Assembly: GCA_019828595.1 (NCBI GenBank)
Contig: JAHQRK010000016.1
Location: forward strand, 1,302,001 to 1,366,000
Source: Aphanomyces cochlioides
Taxonomy: Eukaryota; Oomycota; Saprolegniomycetes; Saprolegniales; Verrucalvaceae
Direction: 5' to 3'
Length of the DNA stretch: 64,000 nucleotides
In this document: piece after piece, positions 1-13,356 of the stretch
Layout of the letters: each line of letters opens with the position of its first letter
How positions within the stretch are numbered: position 1 is the stretch's first letter
Translations under genes and position numbers: made by a program
The notes under the pieces: generated by a model
Told to the model about the DNA's origin: nothing
Seen by the model: the letters and a program-made list of their open reading frames with translations, nothing else
The model's database searches: none

Positions 1-3000
1 TTTTGCGGTAGAGTTCGACTGGAAAGTCTGGATCTTTGTTTTGATCAAGACATTCTAATTCGTAGATCTAAAATACGAAAGTGTCACAGAAAGAATAGTG
101 ACATTCCATTACCTCTCCAAGGGAAATATTTTCCACGCTATCCTCTAGCAAGCGGACACGAGGTGTCAGAGGAATTACTTTGGGTACATGGAATACGATA
201 TCCCTTAGCTTCGTTTCCTTGTGGCGCATAATGAGCCGATTCATGAGCAAATGAGTCTGCATCACTCTTTCATCGCAACGGGTGATGTATGTCATCGCAT
301 ATTGCACTAAAAAGGAATACTTTTTGCCATTGTTTCCTCCAAGAGTGACACGTCGTTGAGTGTAGCCATTTCGCAGTAAGACATCAGTCGAACTATGGAT
401 GTACTGTAGCCGAGCATGGAGTTCCTTAATGGGCTCATTGTTTGTCAAATATTGTCCGGGAACTTCAAGGCAGCTGCTGCTTAACTCCACCAAGTGGCGA
501 CTACAGTTTTCGAGATAAACTTTATCTGCATTGCGTTTTCCGTATCGCTTTACACGACATTGGAGGACGTATTTCCACAATTTCAGTCGATCCATAATTT
601 CAGCCAAGTTTGGCTCTGATGTTTTAATCTCTTCATTGCCAGATCTAAAAGCAGTAAGACAGGGATTGGAAAATTAGAGTACCTGTCAGTCAACATGAAG
701 TTCTCTTCAAATGGATCTTTGAATTCATTCACAAACGAAATATGCTTTTCGCTTTTTTGATGAGGTTGCAAGATAAAAAACTTATTGCAAACACGGCTAA
801 GTGTATCTTTCAACATCTTCGGCACTGGCTCAGACTTTGAAAAACTTGGTAGTTGGTAGCATTTCAATAGCAACGAATGTACTGCTGTGAGTAGCTCTTC
901 TTCAGGTTCAGGGCGGAAACGGACAATGAGCTCTTCCAACATACATTCCATTTCAAAGGCCAAAGTATCGTGCGAACGTCGTAAAAATGTTAGTAGATCT
1001 TCGGTGAACTGAACTGGACTAACATCTGTCTTTTGCAATTCCCCAGCAGCTACTTTTTCTAACCATGCCTCCAAAGTAAGAACAGTAGCAGACCCAAAGA
1101 ATGACGGATTACTTCTACTAGCTCCAACCAAACCAGGGATTTCACCAACTCGTTCATGTGCCATTGGAACAGCAACAACATGGCCAGATCTCGTCCGGTA
1201 ATACATCATATCACTGCTAGACAGCGTAGATTGCTTAGGTGTTTGGGAAGCCAGTGGAGTAGGAGGCTCGGACGTGCTTGAGCGGACATCTTTGTCCATT
1301 GAAAAGAGCTCTCTATTTTCCAGAAAGAACGCTCGCATAGTATAATAGAGGGCTTGGGGAAACTTTGCTGATAATCCACGCAGAAGGCCACGAATCTAAA
1401 ACACATATTAGACAATCATTTTGATCAGCATACTTGAGGAGCTTCAGGTCTGCAAAGTGACATGAGAAGTTGAGGGATCCAAACAATCCATATCCAAATT
1501 GGTAGTTGTTTTCCATGAGTTTCGAAAGCTTGAATTAATACACCCTTTTCATTGTCCATACTCAACAACCACAATACACGAGCAAGCATTAATCTAGCAT
1601 ACGTTGACCGATGGTGCACTGCTTGCAAGTAACAAGCGATAGTTTGCGCAGCAAATTCAATTTCTTTTCGTTCGACGAATAATTTATCACAGTATTGGCC
1701 CCAACTGAGCCATCCCTTTCCATAACTATCGCAAATTTGTAAGCTGTGGGAAAATGCTTTGTTGGCTTCGTTTTTATCTCCCAATGCGTTCAAGAATAAC
1801 CCCTTCATTCGAAATAATTCGGCCTTCTGTCGAATATCGAAGTACTCCAAGTTCGTTTGATTCAAAATACTTAAACCACCTTGGAAATCCTTTGATGTTT
1901 CGTGGCAAATACTCAGCTGTTCTCGTAACTTAGAAAATGCATCCTGCACATCCATTGCAGGAATTGAGTACAGTTGAGAAAGAGCTTGCAAACAAACATC
2001 TGGAAGCTGTTGTTTTCGTGCTGTGTGAGCAAGCTTCACAATCGACCACGGAATGTCATGCATACAAGCTAAGAGTTGAGCATCACTCCAACTGAATGTA
2101 GTCTTCACGACCGAGAACATGTGCGAGCGCCAGGTCAAGATATCATCCCACAATAAAATGGGTTCATATTTATTCGGTAAACGTTCTCGCCAAGTGTTGA
2201 TTGACGCCTTCAAATTCGGCAAATTATGTTGCTGACTTGCAACCTTAATGTCAGTCATAATTTGAATCGACTCTTTGGCTTCAACAAATTGATGAAACAA
2301 ATGTAGTAAAGGGATATGAGCTCTTGAAAGAATGCGAGGCAAGCCTTGCCATTGGTGAAGAGCTAGGTCAACAATTTGTGATGTCAAAGAATCTACTTGT
2401 GGCTTTTTATCGCCATCCAGGATAGCAATATAGAGCTTCTTGAGACGAATCAAAGGGCAACCGGCTTCAGAGGCTGCTTGAATCGATGAAGCATGTAAAA
2501 GCTGCTTTGCCGAGGTCCAATCTCCACGTTTCCAGCAGCAATCCAGCATTAATTCTTGGTTTTGTGTTGTCTTTGCAAAGTCATTCATAAGAGACCATTG
2601 GCAAAGATGTTGTACACAATGAACCCAGTGGGACTCGAGTACCTTGAGCTCGAATTTCGTTGAATCAATTTTTACAGCTTTTGATGATTGCGAAAGTGCT
2701 TCGAAATATATGTCTTGTGCCTCATTTAAATATCCTTGAGCTTGGAGGTATAAGCCTGTCTTTGTTTCAGCCTTTTGGCAGACCTGGGCGTTTAAACCCA
2801 CTTGCCAATCGCCTTCATTAAGTTCTTGGTATATTATATCCAACGCTTCTACCCATCGTTCTCTGTCTTCCACTAATGTCAAAGGACTTAAAACTTGATA
2901 TTCACAAATTCGAAGAACTTCTTGCCAGACATTGTACGTGTTGGCAAGGTAGAGTAATAGTTCAGCTGTGAACACAGGCATTGGCTGAGATTTGATAATA

Positions 3001-6000
3001 CCAGCCATGAATGTTTGCACTACATTATGACGGCTTGCATTAGCGAGGGGAAGCTTCAGTTCCCGTCTATGGTATTTCATTGACAGCAGTCGCATAAGAT
3101 TTTGGGTCGGATTGATGTACTCAGGATGCAGAAGAGCCCAGGAGTATGAAAATACGCAACTCCACAATTGATTCGCCATATCCAAATCAACATGAATAAG
3201 CTCACAGAGAGGCTTCAGCAACTTCGACGAGTTCACTTGACTCCACGCTTCAAGTGTTTGGATATGAGACTGCAGCCATCCATCGGGATTAGAGGGTTCT
3301 ACACTTGTTGACAGTGGGGGAATGGTGGTGGACGATAGCCCAGGAATGTTATTTGAGAAAAACGATTTCAGCAAGAGTTCAATTGCAACCACAGGCCAAA
3401 AACGGGTGCCACATGACTGCCAATCTTGCTCTAGAATGTATTTTAAACGCTGAGTGGGAGACTGTCCACTGTTTTTTTCAAAGTATGGAAATAATTCACG
3501 TCGTATTGACGCATCACTTGACATAAGACCAACAAGGAAAGGACCAGTAACATTTGGCATGAGACTTGCCCCATGTGGTTCGGAAGTGCTACAAATCTTT
3601 AGAATAAGGTTGTGGTACTCATGCATCAACGGCTGCGCTGAAATCTCGTTCAATCTGTCAAATGTTACCATTTTAGATAGAAGAGATGCCTTGTCCTTGA
3701 CAGTAAATACTGGTTTGCTATCATCTGTGATCAATCTTGCAACAATTTTTGTAATTTCCAACAAAAGCGGAATATGAGCCGAATGTTCTAGACAATGCGA
3801 CAGAAGTTGGACAAACATACGGCCATGCTCAGGCGACTCAAATGAACACTGGGCAAGGAGTTTGAAGCAAGAGATAAGCATATCCATAGATGCTTTACGA
3901 GTGATATTTGTCGAAGGCATGCGCTTCTTTGCGCTTGTGTTTGGTTTTGTTGCGTCCTTAGGAGGTACGAGCGCCTTTTTCTTCTTGTCGTCCCTTACCA
4001 GATTTGTACTGGCTGCACTTTTTTTTGCCCGTACAACGTTGTTGACAGTCAGACTGGAACGGCCCTGTTTTAGCAGAGTATACTCGTGAACAATGGCCAA
4101 AGTGGGCGTGGCCATGACGCGATCTTTACTCTGAGCACCAGCACTGACTCCAACATCTATTCCTCCAACAGAGCCCTCCAAAGAGGTTGTTGTCTTGGGA
4201 ACAATATGTTGTAAATGTTCTTTCGTGAATCTTTGGGCTAGCTTAATTAATGCAGGAGCAAACGCCTCGATAAATTTCGGAGAATCTTTGCCGAGATCTG
4301 TCAGTATCTTCAAAGTATAAGAACCAGGACAGCTTGCACGAGAAGTTGGGGGCACATGAGGTGTATGAGCAAAGAGAAGCCTCATTCGAGCTGCTTCGTG
4401 ATTGATCATCGGATTTAATGCACTCATATCACGGCGAGCTGCTGATACCGAAGCAGATGCATTGGGGCTTGCAGTAGATGTCTTGGTGGCTACATCTGGT
4501 TTGCCAAATTGTTTTGGCTTAGGGCTGTTGGTCAGTGTTGTGTCTGAGACTGGAGTGGTCAACGACTCATTTGGAATCGCTGCAGCTTTCAACAAGCGCT
4601 CATTCAATATATCACGAAGCCATCCATAAAATTTGCAAGCAACAAGTTGCTGAGGCGCTTTATCAGGCGGATATAGCTATAAATACAGGTCAGTCAAACT
4701 TTATTGTACTGGATACCTTTATCATATGCTGCAAGTAATTCGCCAAAAGTTGCTGAACTTCGTTGTTCTGACGATCAAAGCATGGCTCAAGAAGTTTCAT
4801 AATACGGGGTGCGTATTGAACTACGTACGGAACGGGTCTGTTTGAGTTTTGAATCACATGAGGTGAAATAAGTGTGTTCAAAATTCCCAATACGGCAGTC
4901 AAAATTGCCAACGACGCCAATGGGGCGCCTTTTGGGACACTTAAGAAAGAAGGCATTGAAGCATTAGCTTCTGGTGGTTGTGTGGGTTTTGCCTGCATGA
5001 TGATCACTTCGGCCGTAACTGCAATCAGCTTGTCAAAATAGGAGAATCTTATTGATGCGGACGGCCAAAGATACAATGCCCTATGAAACAACTCACCACA
5101 AGTTTTGGATAAACGGTTTGTTTCCTGCTTATCAGCACAAGCCAATGCAAAACGAAATGCAAAATTGACAATCAGATCAGTCATCGCCCCTGTCAATTCG
5201 AAGTCGTCATCGTTTGTATTACTTGTGTCTTCCTCAGGTGACGGCGCGGCTATTGAATTTGTTACAGGAGCAAAACTGCCATCTTCAAGTTTATGTCTCT
5301 TTTCTGAAGTTTGATCAACTTCAAGTGCAGTAGGTCGTTTTACTTGCGCCTTATCTCCAACTCTTTGTCGCCGGGTTGTTTCCCATGCAATCGCCAGATC
5401 AACGACACTTACAGCCAAGCGACGATTGTCTTGCGTACTGCTTGGTGGAATCGCGAGTCGATTCAACGAGTTAACCATTAATGGAACAAATTGGCCACGA
5501 AAGGGATAAAAGAGAGATGGCTGACGTACAATCAGGTACCAAATGTGCACTAACTGTTGTAAGATATGACCCTCTTCGAAAGCAATTTTCTTTGTCCACT
5601 TGATAGCCTTAATGAACTCGTGGGAAGGTAATCGCGTAGGTAAAGCAGGTAATAAAATATCGAAAGCCTTGCGCACCAAAAAGCGAGAATCCATCTCATA
5701 TGTCCGCAGAAGGGCAACGTATACTTGAAGAACAATTTTCGGTGGTGTGTCATAAACAGAGATGAATCGACACACATTCACGTAAGCCCATAGCTTTGAT
5801 GTCAAGTCTGGTGCTTTCAAATGGTTCCACGCAAACTTAATGACTTCCTTTCGATGATCTGTAACATATCGGCTCATATGTTGGATAAGAAGAGTTCCCA
5901 ATTTTAATAATTCGATGCGAAGAGCTTGGTATGAATCTTGGGGGTAATCTTTACTGGCCAAAATCTCTCGTAGCATCATCATTACTGCCTCTGGATCCAT

Positions 6001-9000
6001 CACTTCTGCATTGTTTACGTTGGGGTCTTCAAACGATGTATTTAAGAGTGGCATAATCAAGAGTTGGATAGCATGAACTTTCAGTTCTTCAGAAGCGGTG
6101 CCATCGCGTAACATACGCAAGAATAAGTGAATGATACTTCGCTTGTGAGCTGTCGAATAGTTGCATGCTACCTCATCGCGATAAAACGCACGCAAAAAGC
6201 AGAAATCAAATGAACTATGATGCAAGAATACTGTAAGCATATCAAGCAAAACTTGAACATCTTCAGGATTTGATCGACAATACTGAATCAAACATTTCAC
6301 CAAAAGTTTTGATTCCAAGTGATATCTAATAGGCAGTCGATCTTGAGCAAACAGTCGTTGTACTCGACTTGGAGACCGCCACAGTTTTCGTATGCATTCA
6401 ATCATACCATTGCTGGTATTGGCGAGCCAGGCTGGTTCCAGTTTGCACAAGGTCCGGACTAGCCTTATCCCCTGAAAATGTAGCTCTAATGCTTCTTGTT
6501 GTGGTTTTGTTGACAAAGCCGATGCAACTGTAGGAGATTGACTTTGTTGCCGGGCAATTTTGGCCTGAGCTTGCGCTTTGGCAATTTGAATATATTGAGC
6601 TTGTGCTTGTTTGGCCTTTTCCTGTGCATCTGCAAGCTTCAAACCAGATGCTTTTGCTGTTGCAAGTGCTTGTGCATGCACTTTCTGGGCATTTACTTGT
6701 ATTTGAGCTTGGAATTGAGCTTGTTGAGATACAAGTGATGTTGCTGGAACTGGAGATGAAATTTGCAAGTGCTTTGACATGTAGTCTTTCATAACTTGTT
6801 GAGCGCGAGCTTGGGCTTGAACCAATGAGAATCCTTGTGCTTGGGCTGCTGTTAGAGTTTGAGCATGTAGTTTTTGTGCATTTGCTTGGATTTGGACTTG
6901 GGATTGGTTAGTTAAACCTTGTGCGCTTTGGGCCTTTTGAAGGTAAGCTGCTCTAGCTTGTTTCCCTTTTTGTTCCGCTAAAGATGCTGCGAGACCTTGT
7001 GCTTGCGCTGCGGCAATTGCTTGAGCAGCTGCTTTTTGAGCACCTAGTTGAATCAATTCATCTTCTGTGTTCGAAGTCGCCACGGTTGTTGAAGTGAGAG
7101 GTGATTTCGTGGTTGGGTTCAGAGTTGCGTTAATAATTGACTCGGTTCCAGAGTCAGATGTTAGAACTTGACGTAAAGCTGCGGCTTCTGGAAGTTTTAC
7201 CAGTTGCTGAAAAAGTGAAGAATATGTGCTATCAATTAAGTGTTCACGCTTCAGAAAAAATGAGGCAGCTTGACCCGCATACCGATTCAAAAAACGGACT
7301 AAAGGTTGCCGATATGGTGAGCTCAATTTCCCAAAGCTTCCATATTTTGGAAGAACCGCCTCTAGTTCGACAACACACATAATCAAAGGGTCCAAAAATG
7401 TGTCAGAAGGAGGAAGAAGATGAAACAAGTCGACAATAGATGCTGCAACATTAGGCTCTTCACCGCGCTTCCAAATACCGGCTTTAATAATACGTTCGGG
7501 GTCTCTCCATTGCTTCAAATGTTCGAGAAGTTTTTCTCCGAGTGTCACATTAAAGCAGCTACTGAGTAGTCCAAGAAGGCGAGACAACCCTTCAAGCAGT
7601 GGAATCGTAAGTTTTCTGTAGTCAGCTAGGTTTAATAGCACTGGTCTCAAGCATTGCTGGAGCAATTCCTTGGGTAATGATCGTTCTTGATTCCGTTTAT
7701 TCATTATGACAACATCTGTTAAAGCTTTTTGGGCACAGTCGACTAACTCTTTAGGATGCCCGGTTAGGAACTTGAAGAAAACACCAACGAAGCGATTCCG
7801 AGCTTCTTGATGTTGGTTTAGAGTTTCATCGTTGACAAATGCAGCACGAAGTAATTGAATGGCGGCAATTCGAAGCTGGTTCATTTGGCTTAATCCGAAT
7901 GGATATTCTTGGCCGTTGAAGCTTTCTGACAGAGTTGGAAGTGATTTAGGTGAAGATCCACTTGGCTGCTCCTCAGATACAAGACTCCACACTTCCTGCA
8001 AAAACACTAGTAGTTCCTTGTTCAGGGTAAAAACGGGAGGTTCCAATGTCAGTGCATACGCCGTAGCATCAATGTACCCCGTGCGAGTTCCAAGTGGCAG
8101 CAAGCGCAAGCTAGTTCCCATAATTTGCTTGGCCAAAACATTCTGATATGGCATTAATAGCGCCGAGGCCGAGCAGCCAGCAAAATCAGCAAAAATTGAA
8201 ATTGCTTGCTTTGCGTAAGATCGGACGGGTGTACTCGAGCTCAAAACTTCTACAATGAGCAGTTGCAGAAGCTCTGAATTGTAGTCCGATAGAACAGGCC
8301 CTGGTAATGCATCAGGAATCTCGATACCTAGATTTAATTGATCGGTCTTTGTCTCTTCAATCAAATCCATCATAAACTCGTCTAATTTTGTGGGTTCAGG
8401 AGCAATGACTTGATGACACTTCTTCAAGAGAGAAAGGAACGCCTCACCAGCCTCTTCGCTGATACCAGCAGTTACTTCAGGTGGATGGTCAGACAATACG
8501 AACAATAATCCTCGAATCATAGTCATTTCATTTTCTTGACACCAATCCACGTGCATATTATCAATAAGGATTTGCAGTCCCCGAGTACCACCCAACTTCT
8601 TACGCCATGAGCTCTTATCGTAGCAGGCATGGGTACAAATGTCACAAATTATGTTGAACAATGCACCGCCTTTTTGAGCTGTCAATTGAGGATCTGAATT
8701 GTATACAGCTACAGCTGTTTCTAAAACTTGCTCAAGGCCTAATCGTCCTGCAGCAACCACCTTGTCATCAGGATTTGATAATATGTCCACAAGAACTTCG
8801 TGAAGCAAGAAAGGGTCCATAGTATCTGGAATTTCGTGGAAGTAAGTCAAACCATGATACGCATCTCGATACTGTTCAATGCGAGTAGACGTGCCCAATA
8901 TACGACCCGGTGACAATCCTCGTGGACCGGGTAAGATCGAAGCTTTTACAAGGGTTGCAAGTACTTCGGGATTTTTTTGCTTACGTCTGGAGTACGACAA

Positions 9001-12000
9001 AATCACCAGTGTAAAGTGAACACAAATGCAACGAACCAAAGGCACAGCTTCGCGATGCAAGTCGACGTCGGCAACAGATTCAAATAGAGCGTGAAGCAGT
9101 GTCTTGAGGATTTCTTGCTGCGACTGTATCTTTTCCTTTGATATTGTGGGATAATTGCAAGATGCTACAAAGCTCTTTTTGAGTTCGTCAACAATGTGAT
9201 GACTCTCTTCATCTCGATTGTAATTCTTGTTGAATTGCTTTGAATACATCTTCACAACTTCAGGGAGCTGCAATACAACTGCCAAGGCATTTTTCACAAA
9301 TTCAAACGCTTGCTGTTTTTGGCGGAGGATAGAGCTGTTGATTTTTTCAACTGTCTCGTACTCAAGGATCAATGTCTTATCATCCTTTTCAAGAGCAACA
9401 TTTGACTCAATCTCTTCAGTATCTTCTTGTAGTCCATGTAAAGAGGCTTCGCTGCGTTGTAATTGACTCTTCGATTGCTCTTGTCGTTTGGCATATTGCG
9501 CCAATAATTTACAAACATGGTGCACTTGTTTATCCATTGGGATTGAAATTTTGGGTAATGAATCATACTCAAAATCGAGTGAAATGCCTTCAAAATTCCA
9601 TTCGCTTGTTGTCAGCTGGAGTGAATCGGTTATATACTGTCGATTTCGACCCCCAATTTTTCCCAGAATGCGCATAGTGAGTTCGCCATATGGATATGGG
9701 GGTGGATGTAAATGAGTGTTAAGGGCTTCGATAATTTCAGTTAATAATCGTTCTTGAGATGTCATGATGGGGTACAAGAAGTCGGGGTTTAAGTTATCAA
9801 CCCAGTACTCAAGAGTTCGCAATCCCAAATTTGCTAATTCACCTTTCGACAGGATGGCTTGAACGACAGATTTCATCAAAGAAGGCAAGTATTGGAGCAA
9901 TGAGCTTAATCGAGCTGGAATTGTTAAGCACAGTTCCAAAAGTACTTCTTGCATCGATGGTTTCTGAATGTGTTTTTGTAAGCGCATGAGGGCCGAAAGT
10001 AATCCGGGCAACAAAGGCAAGACCTCTTGGTAAAAGTTTTCAAACTTAACTCCAGAAATTGATCGAAAAAGTGCTCGAAGCAGCAACAAATAATTGTCTG
10101 GGAATTTAGTGTTCGTTGCATTGCTGAGACAGGAAACAATAATGGTTTTAAGGTGAGGAAAAAGTGCAATTTCGTTCGCCTTAAATAAGGTAACAGAGCC
10201 AAATACGATTTTGAACAATCTCAAGACAATTGAGGCTTGCTGGGGTTGCTGGACAACGCGCATTCGTTCAAATTTCAAACTAGAAATTTGGCATATCTTT
10301 TCATTTCGGTCGATGTCAGGAACATCGCCATCAACTTCCACGCCCAAAACATCCATTTGAGTCACGAGAAAATTTAGCAAGATCTCAGCAAACCAGCAGC
10401 TGACGTTTGCATTGGCAAGAAAATGTTGAGGAACTGTCAAAATAGCATGATCTTGTAAAATGCAGCGATAAAGAAGCTCAATATTCGCCAAAAATAAGTC
10501 ACGGAAGTCCGACGCATCCAAAACAGTAAAAGCCCCTGCAAAATGATCAAGCATTTGTTTTTCTTCAGCAATCGAACTGTCCGAGAGCGTATACAAAATA
10601 AAGCAGCGCAAACCATTTTGCAGTACTTTGGCAATGAGAGCGCGCTCGTCATCTGTCAATGGGTATAAATGTGTTTCTGATTGTGTTGTCTCTGGGGAAG
10701 ATGCTGCTGTTATCGGATTAGCCACATCCATCGTTGTCAAATCTTTTGCGTGAGGATTGCGGTAATTTGCTGTACACCAAATTACTGCTCTGATACCCAA
10801 AATCATAGTCCTCAGCAGCGATTTTATGTCACGAAGTGTAGGCTCCTCTTCAGGTAAACCCACGTATGATCGTTGCATTTTTTCATACGGTGCTAAGAGT
10901 TCCTTCAATTTTGTGTCCACCGCAGTCAGGGTTTCTTTTGGGTGGGGGATCAAATTCGACTGTTTAATCTTGTCCATGGCACCACCTTCCAAGGGATCAA
11001 TCAAACGGTCGTTGTTTGATGGCATAGAAAGGACCACCGGCAAATTTTTCAAGGTTGTACCAAATTTGCTGGCAATTGTAAGCAAAATACGAGACAGAAT
11101 GTTACGTCCCCGCCAACCATCAGAGTCTTCATTTTTTGCACTAATATCGACCAGATTCAACAGAAGTCGAATAGCAGTTGTTTGTATAGGAACTGGGAGG
11201 GTGGGATCATGGATTCGTTTTCCATAAAACGAAACAATTTTGCTAACTTGAGTCAAAGTCAACATATCGCGAACATGATGGATCATATCAGCCAATGTTG
11301 AATAAGCCAGAGGACGAATTTGGTAGTAACTACACCGTCCCTTGCCAATCAGGACATCATCGTCCATGAGGATTTCTAATTGAGGATAAAAGCCACGTCG
11401 AAAATCCGTGGACAGAATATGCCGGGCAGCTACGAAAATGTCTTTTCTCAAGACAAATGCATCCTTCGGGCACGCCATAAGAAGTTTCACGGTGTTTTCA
11501 CATATTGTATCTTGAAAGGGTCGCATCAAATTCGCAAAACCACGCAATAAATAAGTAACAAACGACAGAGTTTTCACTTGGCAATCGAGAAAATCAACAT
11601 ACTTTGTTGGGTAGATCTTGGGAGCGTGCTCAGGACATCTTAGGGACAGTGTCGACATCATCAGAGGAACCAAAATTGGAATGTAATTTTCGATATAGTT
11701 GGGGTAGCACTGGAAAAGAAGCATAATAATCAATGGGAATTCGGCCATTGTCTTGAAGGACTCAATACCAGGACATAATGGTGTGTCGGCTGAGCCATCG
11801 TCATTGATATCCATACCCGACAGACCACTACCACCACTTTCACCTCCCGCCACTGATGTTGTTGATGTTGCAGGAGGCTCCCCTCCGGATGGCACAGGAA
11901 GTGAACTCATTCCGCTCGATGTCTCGTCAGATGATGCATTGATTGGTTTGATGTCAGGGCCATAAGTTGCTGAAGTGGTATCTTCAGCAGACATCGATTC

Positions 12001-12627
12001 GTCTTTAATCGGTGCGTCTGCCTCTGTGGTGGTAGGAAGTGAAGCAGTTGCTTGAGTCTCAGCAGCAGTGGCTAAAGCTGGCGTGAATTCTGTTGTAGAT
12101 GAAGGCGTTGTTTGCTGCGTCGATGGTGGAGCACCGGTCTGATTTGCTAGTGTTTCTGGTGGTCCAGAAAACTGCTTCTTCATGATGTTTTGGATGTTCT
12201 TGTACATCTTCTGACTTTGCTCCAAGAACGGCTGCACTTCGTTTTTCAATCCTGGTCTGTAGTTTCGATGCAAGTCGAATATAGTCTTGAGCGCAATAAG
12301 GCAATTGTCCACATTGTCAATCGTGAGCACTTCCATGAGCAATTGGAGCAAGCGGCTTGCATACGGTTTCAAAGCTTCGTTGTAAGGAAGACGATTCAGG
12401 ATCTGCAACGTCAATTTACGACAGCGATTCTTGTCATTGTTTGAGAACTGCGGTGGAATTTGAGTGCGCATGATCATCGTAAAAACTGGAAAGAGAACGT
12501 CCAATATCCGAGGAAGCTGTGGAGTGAGGAATACGTCTGCATGCTTGTACAAGTCGGAGAGTTCTTTCAGCCTAACACCTACATCGAGGCTCAGAAGGCC
12601 TCTACGAATGTTCTCGAGATTGTTCAT
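1..12627 (-). CDS. TRRAP: TRRAP/Tra1-like PIKK-family scaffold protein (C-terminus beyond window)
   Basis: TRRAP/Tra1 is the giant pseudokinase scaffold that links activators to SAGA and NuA4 acetyltransferase complexes in the nucleus. I read five exons on the minus strand: 4717-12627, 1434-4676, 683-1395, 113-644 and 1-67. The introns are 40, 38, 38 and 45 nt, all GT-AG, and frame is kept across each. This gives about 4,155 residues before the left edge, longer than yeast or human homologues. The first exon is HEAT-type helical repeat throughout. The second has FAT-type helical repeats. The fourth has the PI3K-like conserved stretch HVPKVIPLTPRVRLLEDS. The frame reaches a TTG at 12681 but has no ATG before 12627, so that ATG is chosen; a small upstream exon cannot be excluded. 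An Ala/Gln-rich insert lies near residues 1855-2030. The kinase-like lobe with its expected lost catalytic residues lies outside the window. Confidence 0.95.
6530..7065 (-). repeat. Ala/Gln-rich degenerate repeat inside the TRRAP coding region
   Basis: About 175 codons of the TRRAP frame encode a low-complexity stretch built on variants of AQAQG / AQKxHAQ / KAQAQ, repeated at irregular spacing with no frame break. It separates HEAT-repeat blocks. It is probably an unstructured or long helical linker. I know of no equivalent in yeast Tra1 or human TRRAP, but I could not align them here. Confidence 0.7.
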
Positions 12628-12738
12628 CCGTTGGCGAAGTTGGACCGCACTCTGTTCAACCCAAGGTCTTCCGGACAACAATGGAGCTTATTCGTTCGTT
12701 GGAGAAAAAATATTTCATTATTTGTAGAAGAGTTCTTA

Positions 12739-13305
12739 GGGCGGGTCTGGATGCCACAAAAATGGCATAATAATGCCAAAATATGCCATAATTCGAAATA
12801 TGCCATAATTTTCAATTTTGACTGTCTGGATGCCACCTTTTCAAAGAATTTTTTGTCACAATTTTCTGGAGTTTTGGCCAAATTATGCCATAAAAAAATG
12901 GACCAAATTGGTCTATTTTATTTATGACATATTTTCGTCATGAACGCACTGATCGAGTCAAGCTTGAGATTCAGCTTGTCATCTCTACAAAAATACACGC
13001 ACACACTATATATTATCACTGTTGCATGTTCTAACACTCTGAGAAGCGACAGTGATCAAGCCTTGCTCATCTCTGGCTCATTTCAAAGTTTCCGGTCGGA
13101 AGAGACTGACACAGCAGTATGACAACAATCGTCTGTACCAGTAATGTTGAAGTTTCTTGTGGGCCTCAAGTTGTGGCATCCAGACAAATAACAAATTCTC
13201 CAACTATTCCATTTTAAATTGTGAATTTGGAACTTTGGAAAATTTTTGCAAAATGTCATTTCAGTTTTATGGAATAAAAAAATTGAAGGGCATCCAGACC
13301 AGCCC
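12739..13305. mobile_element. 567-bp MITE with PIF/Harbinger-like ends
   Basis: The ends are GGGCGGGTCTGGATGCC (12739-12755) and, inverted, GGGCTGGTCTGGATGCC (13289-13305), 16 of 17 bases matching. They are flanked by a TTA direct repeat (12736-12738 and 13306-13308). A three-base TTA target duplication and GGGC-type ends fit PIF/Harbinger MITEs. A second inverted pair of GTCTGGATGCCAC lies inside (near 12823 and near 13174). No transposase frame is visible. The element takes up most of the space between the TRRAP and AARSD1 start codons. Confidence 0.8.
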
Positions 13306-13356
13306 TTATTGATTTTTACTACAATACAAAATTATTCGGAATTGAGAATTGTGACC

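Noticed and set aside
12628..12681. TRRAP start at 12681
   Set aside because: That codon is TTG and a TAA lies just upstream in frame; the first ATG is at 12627.
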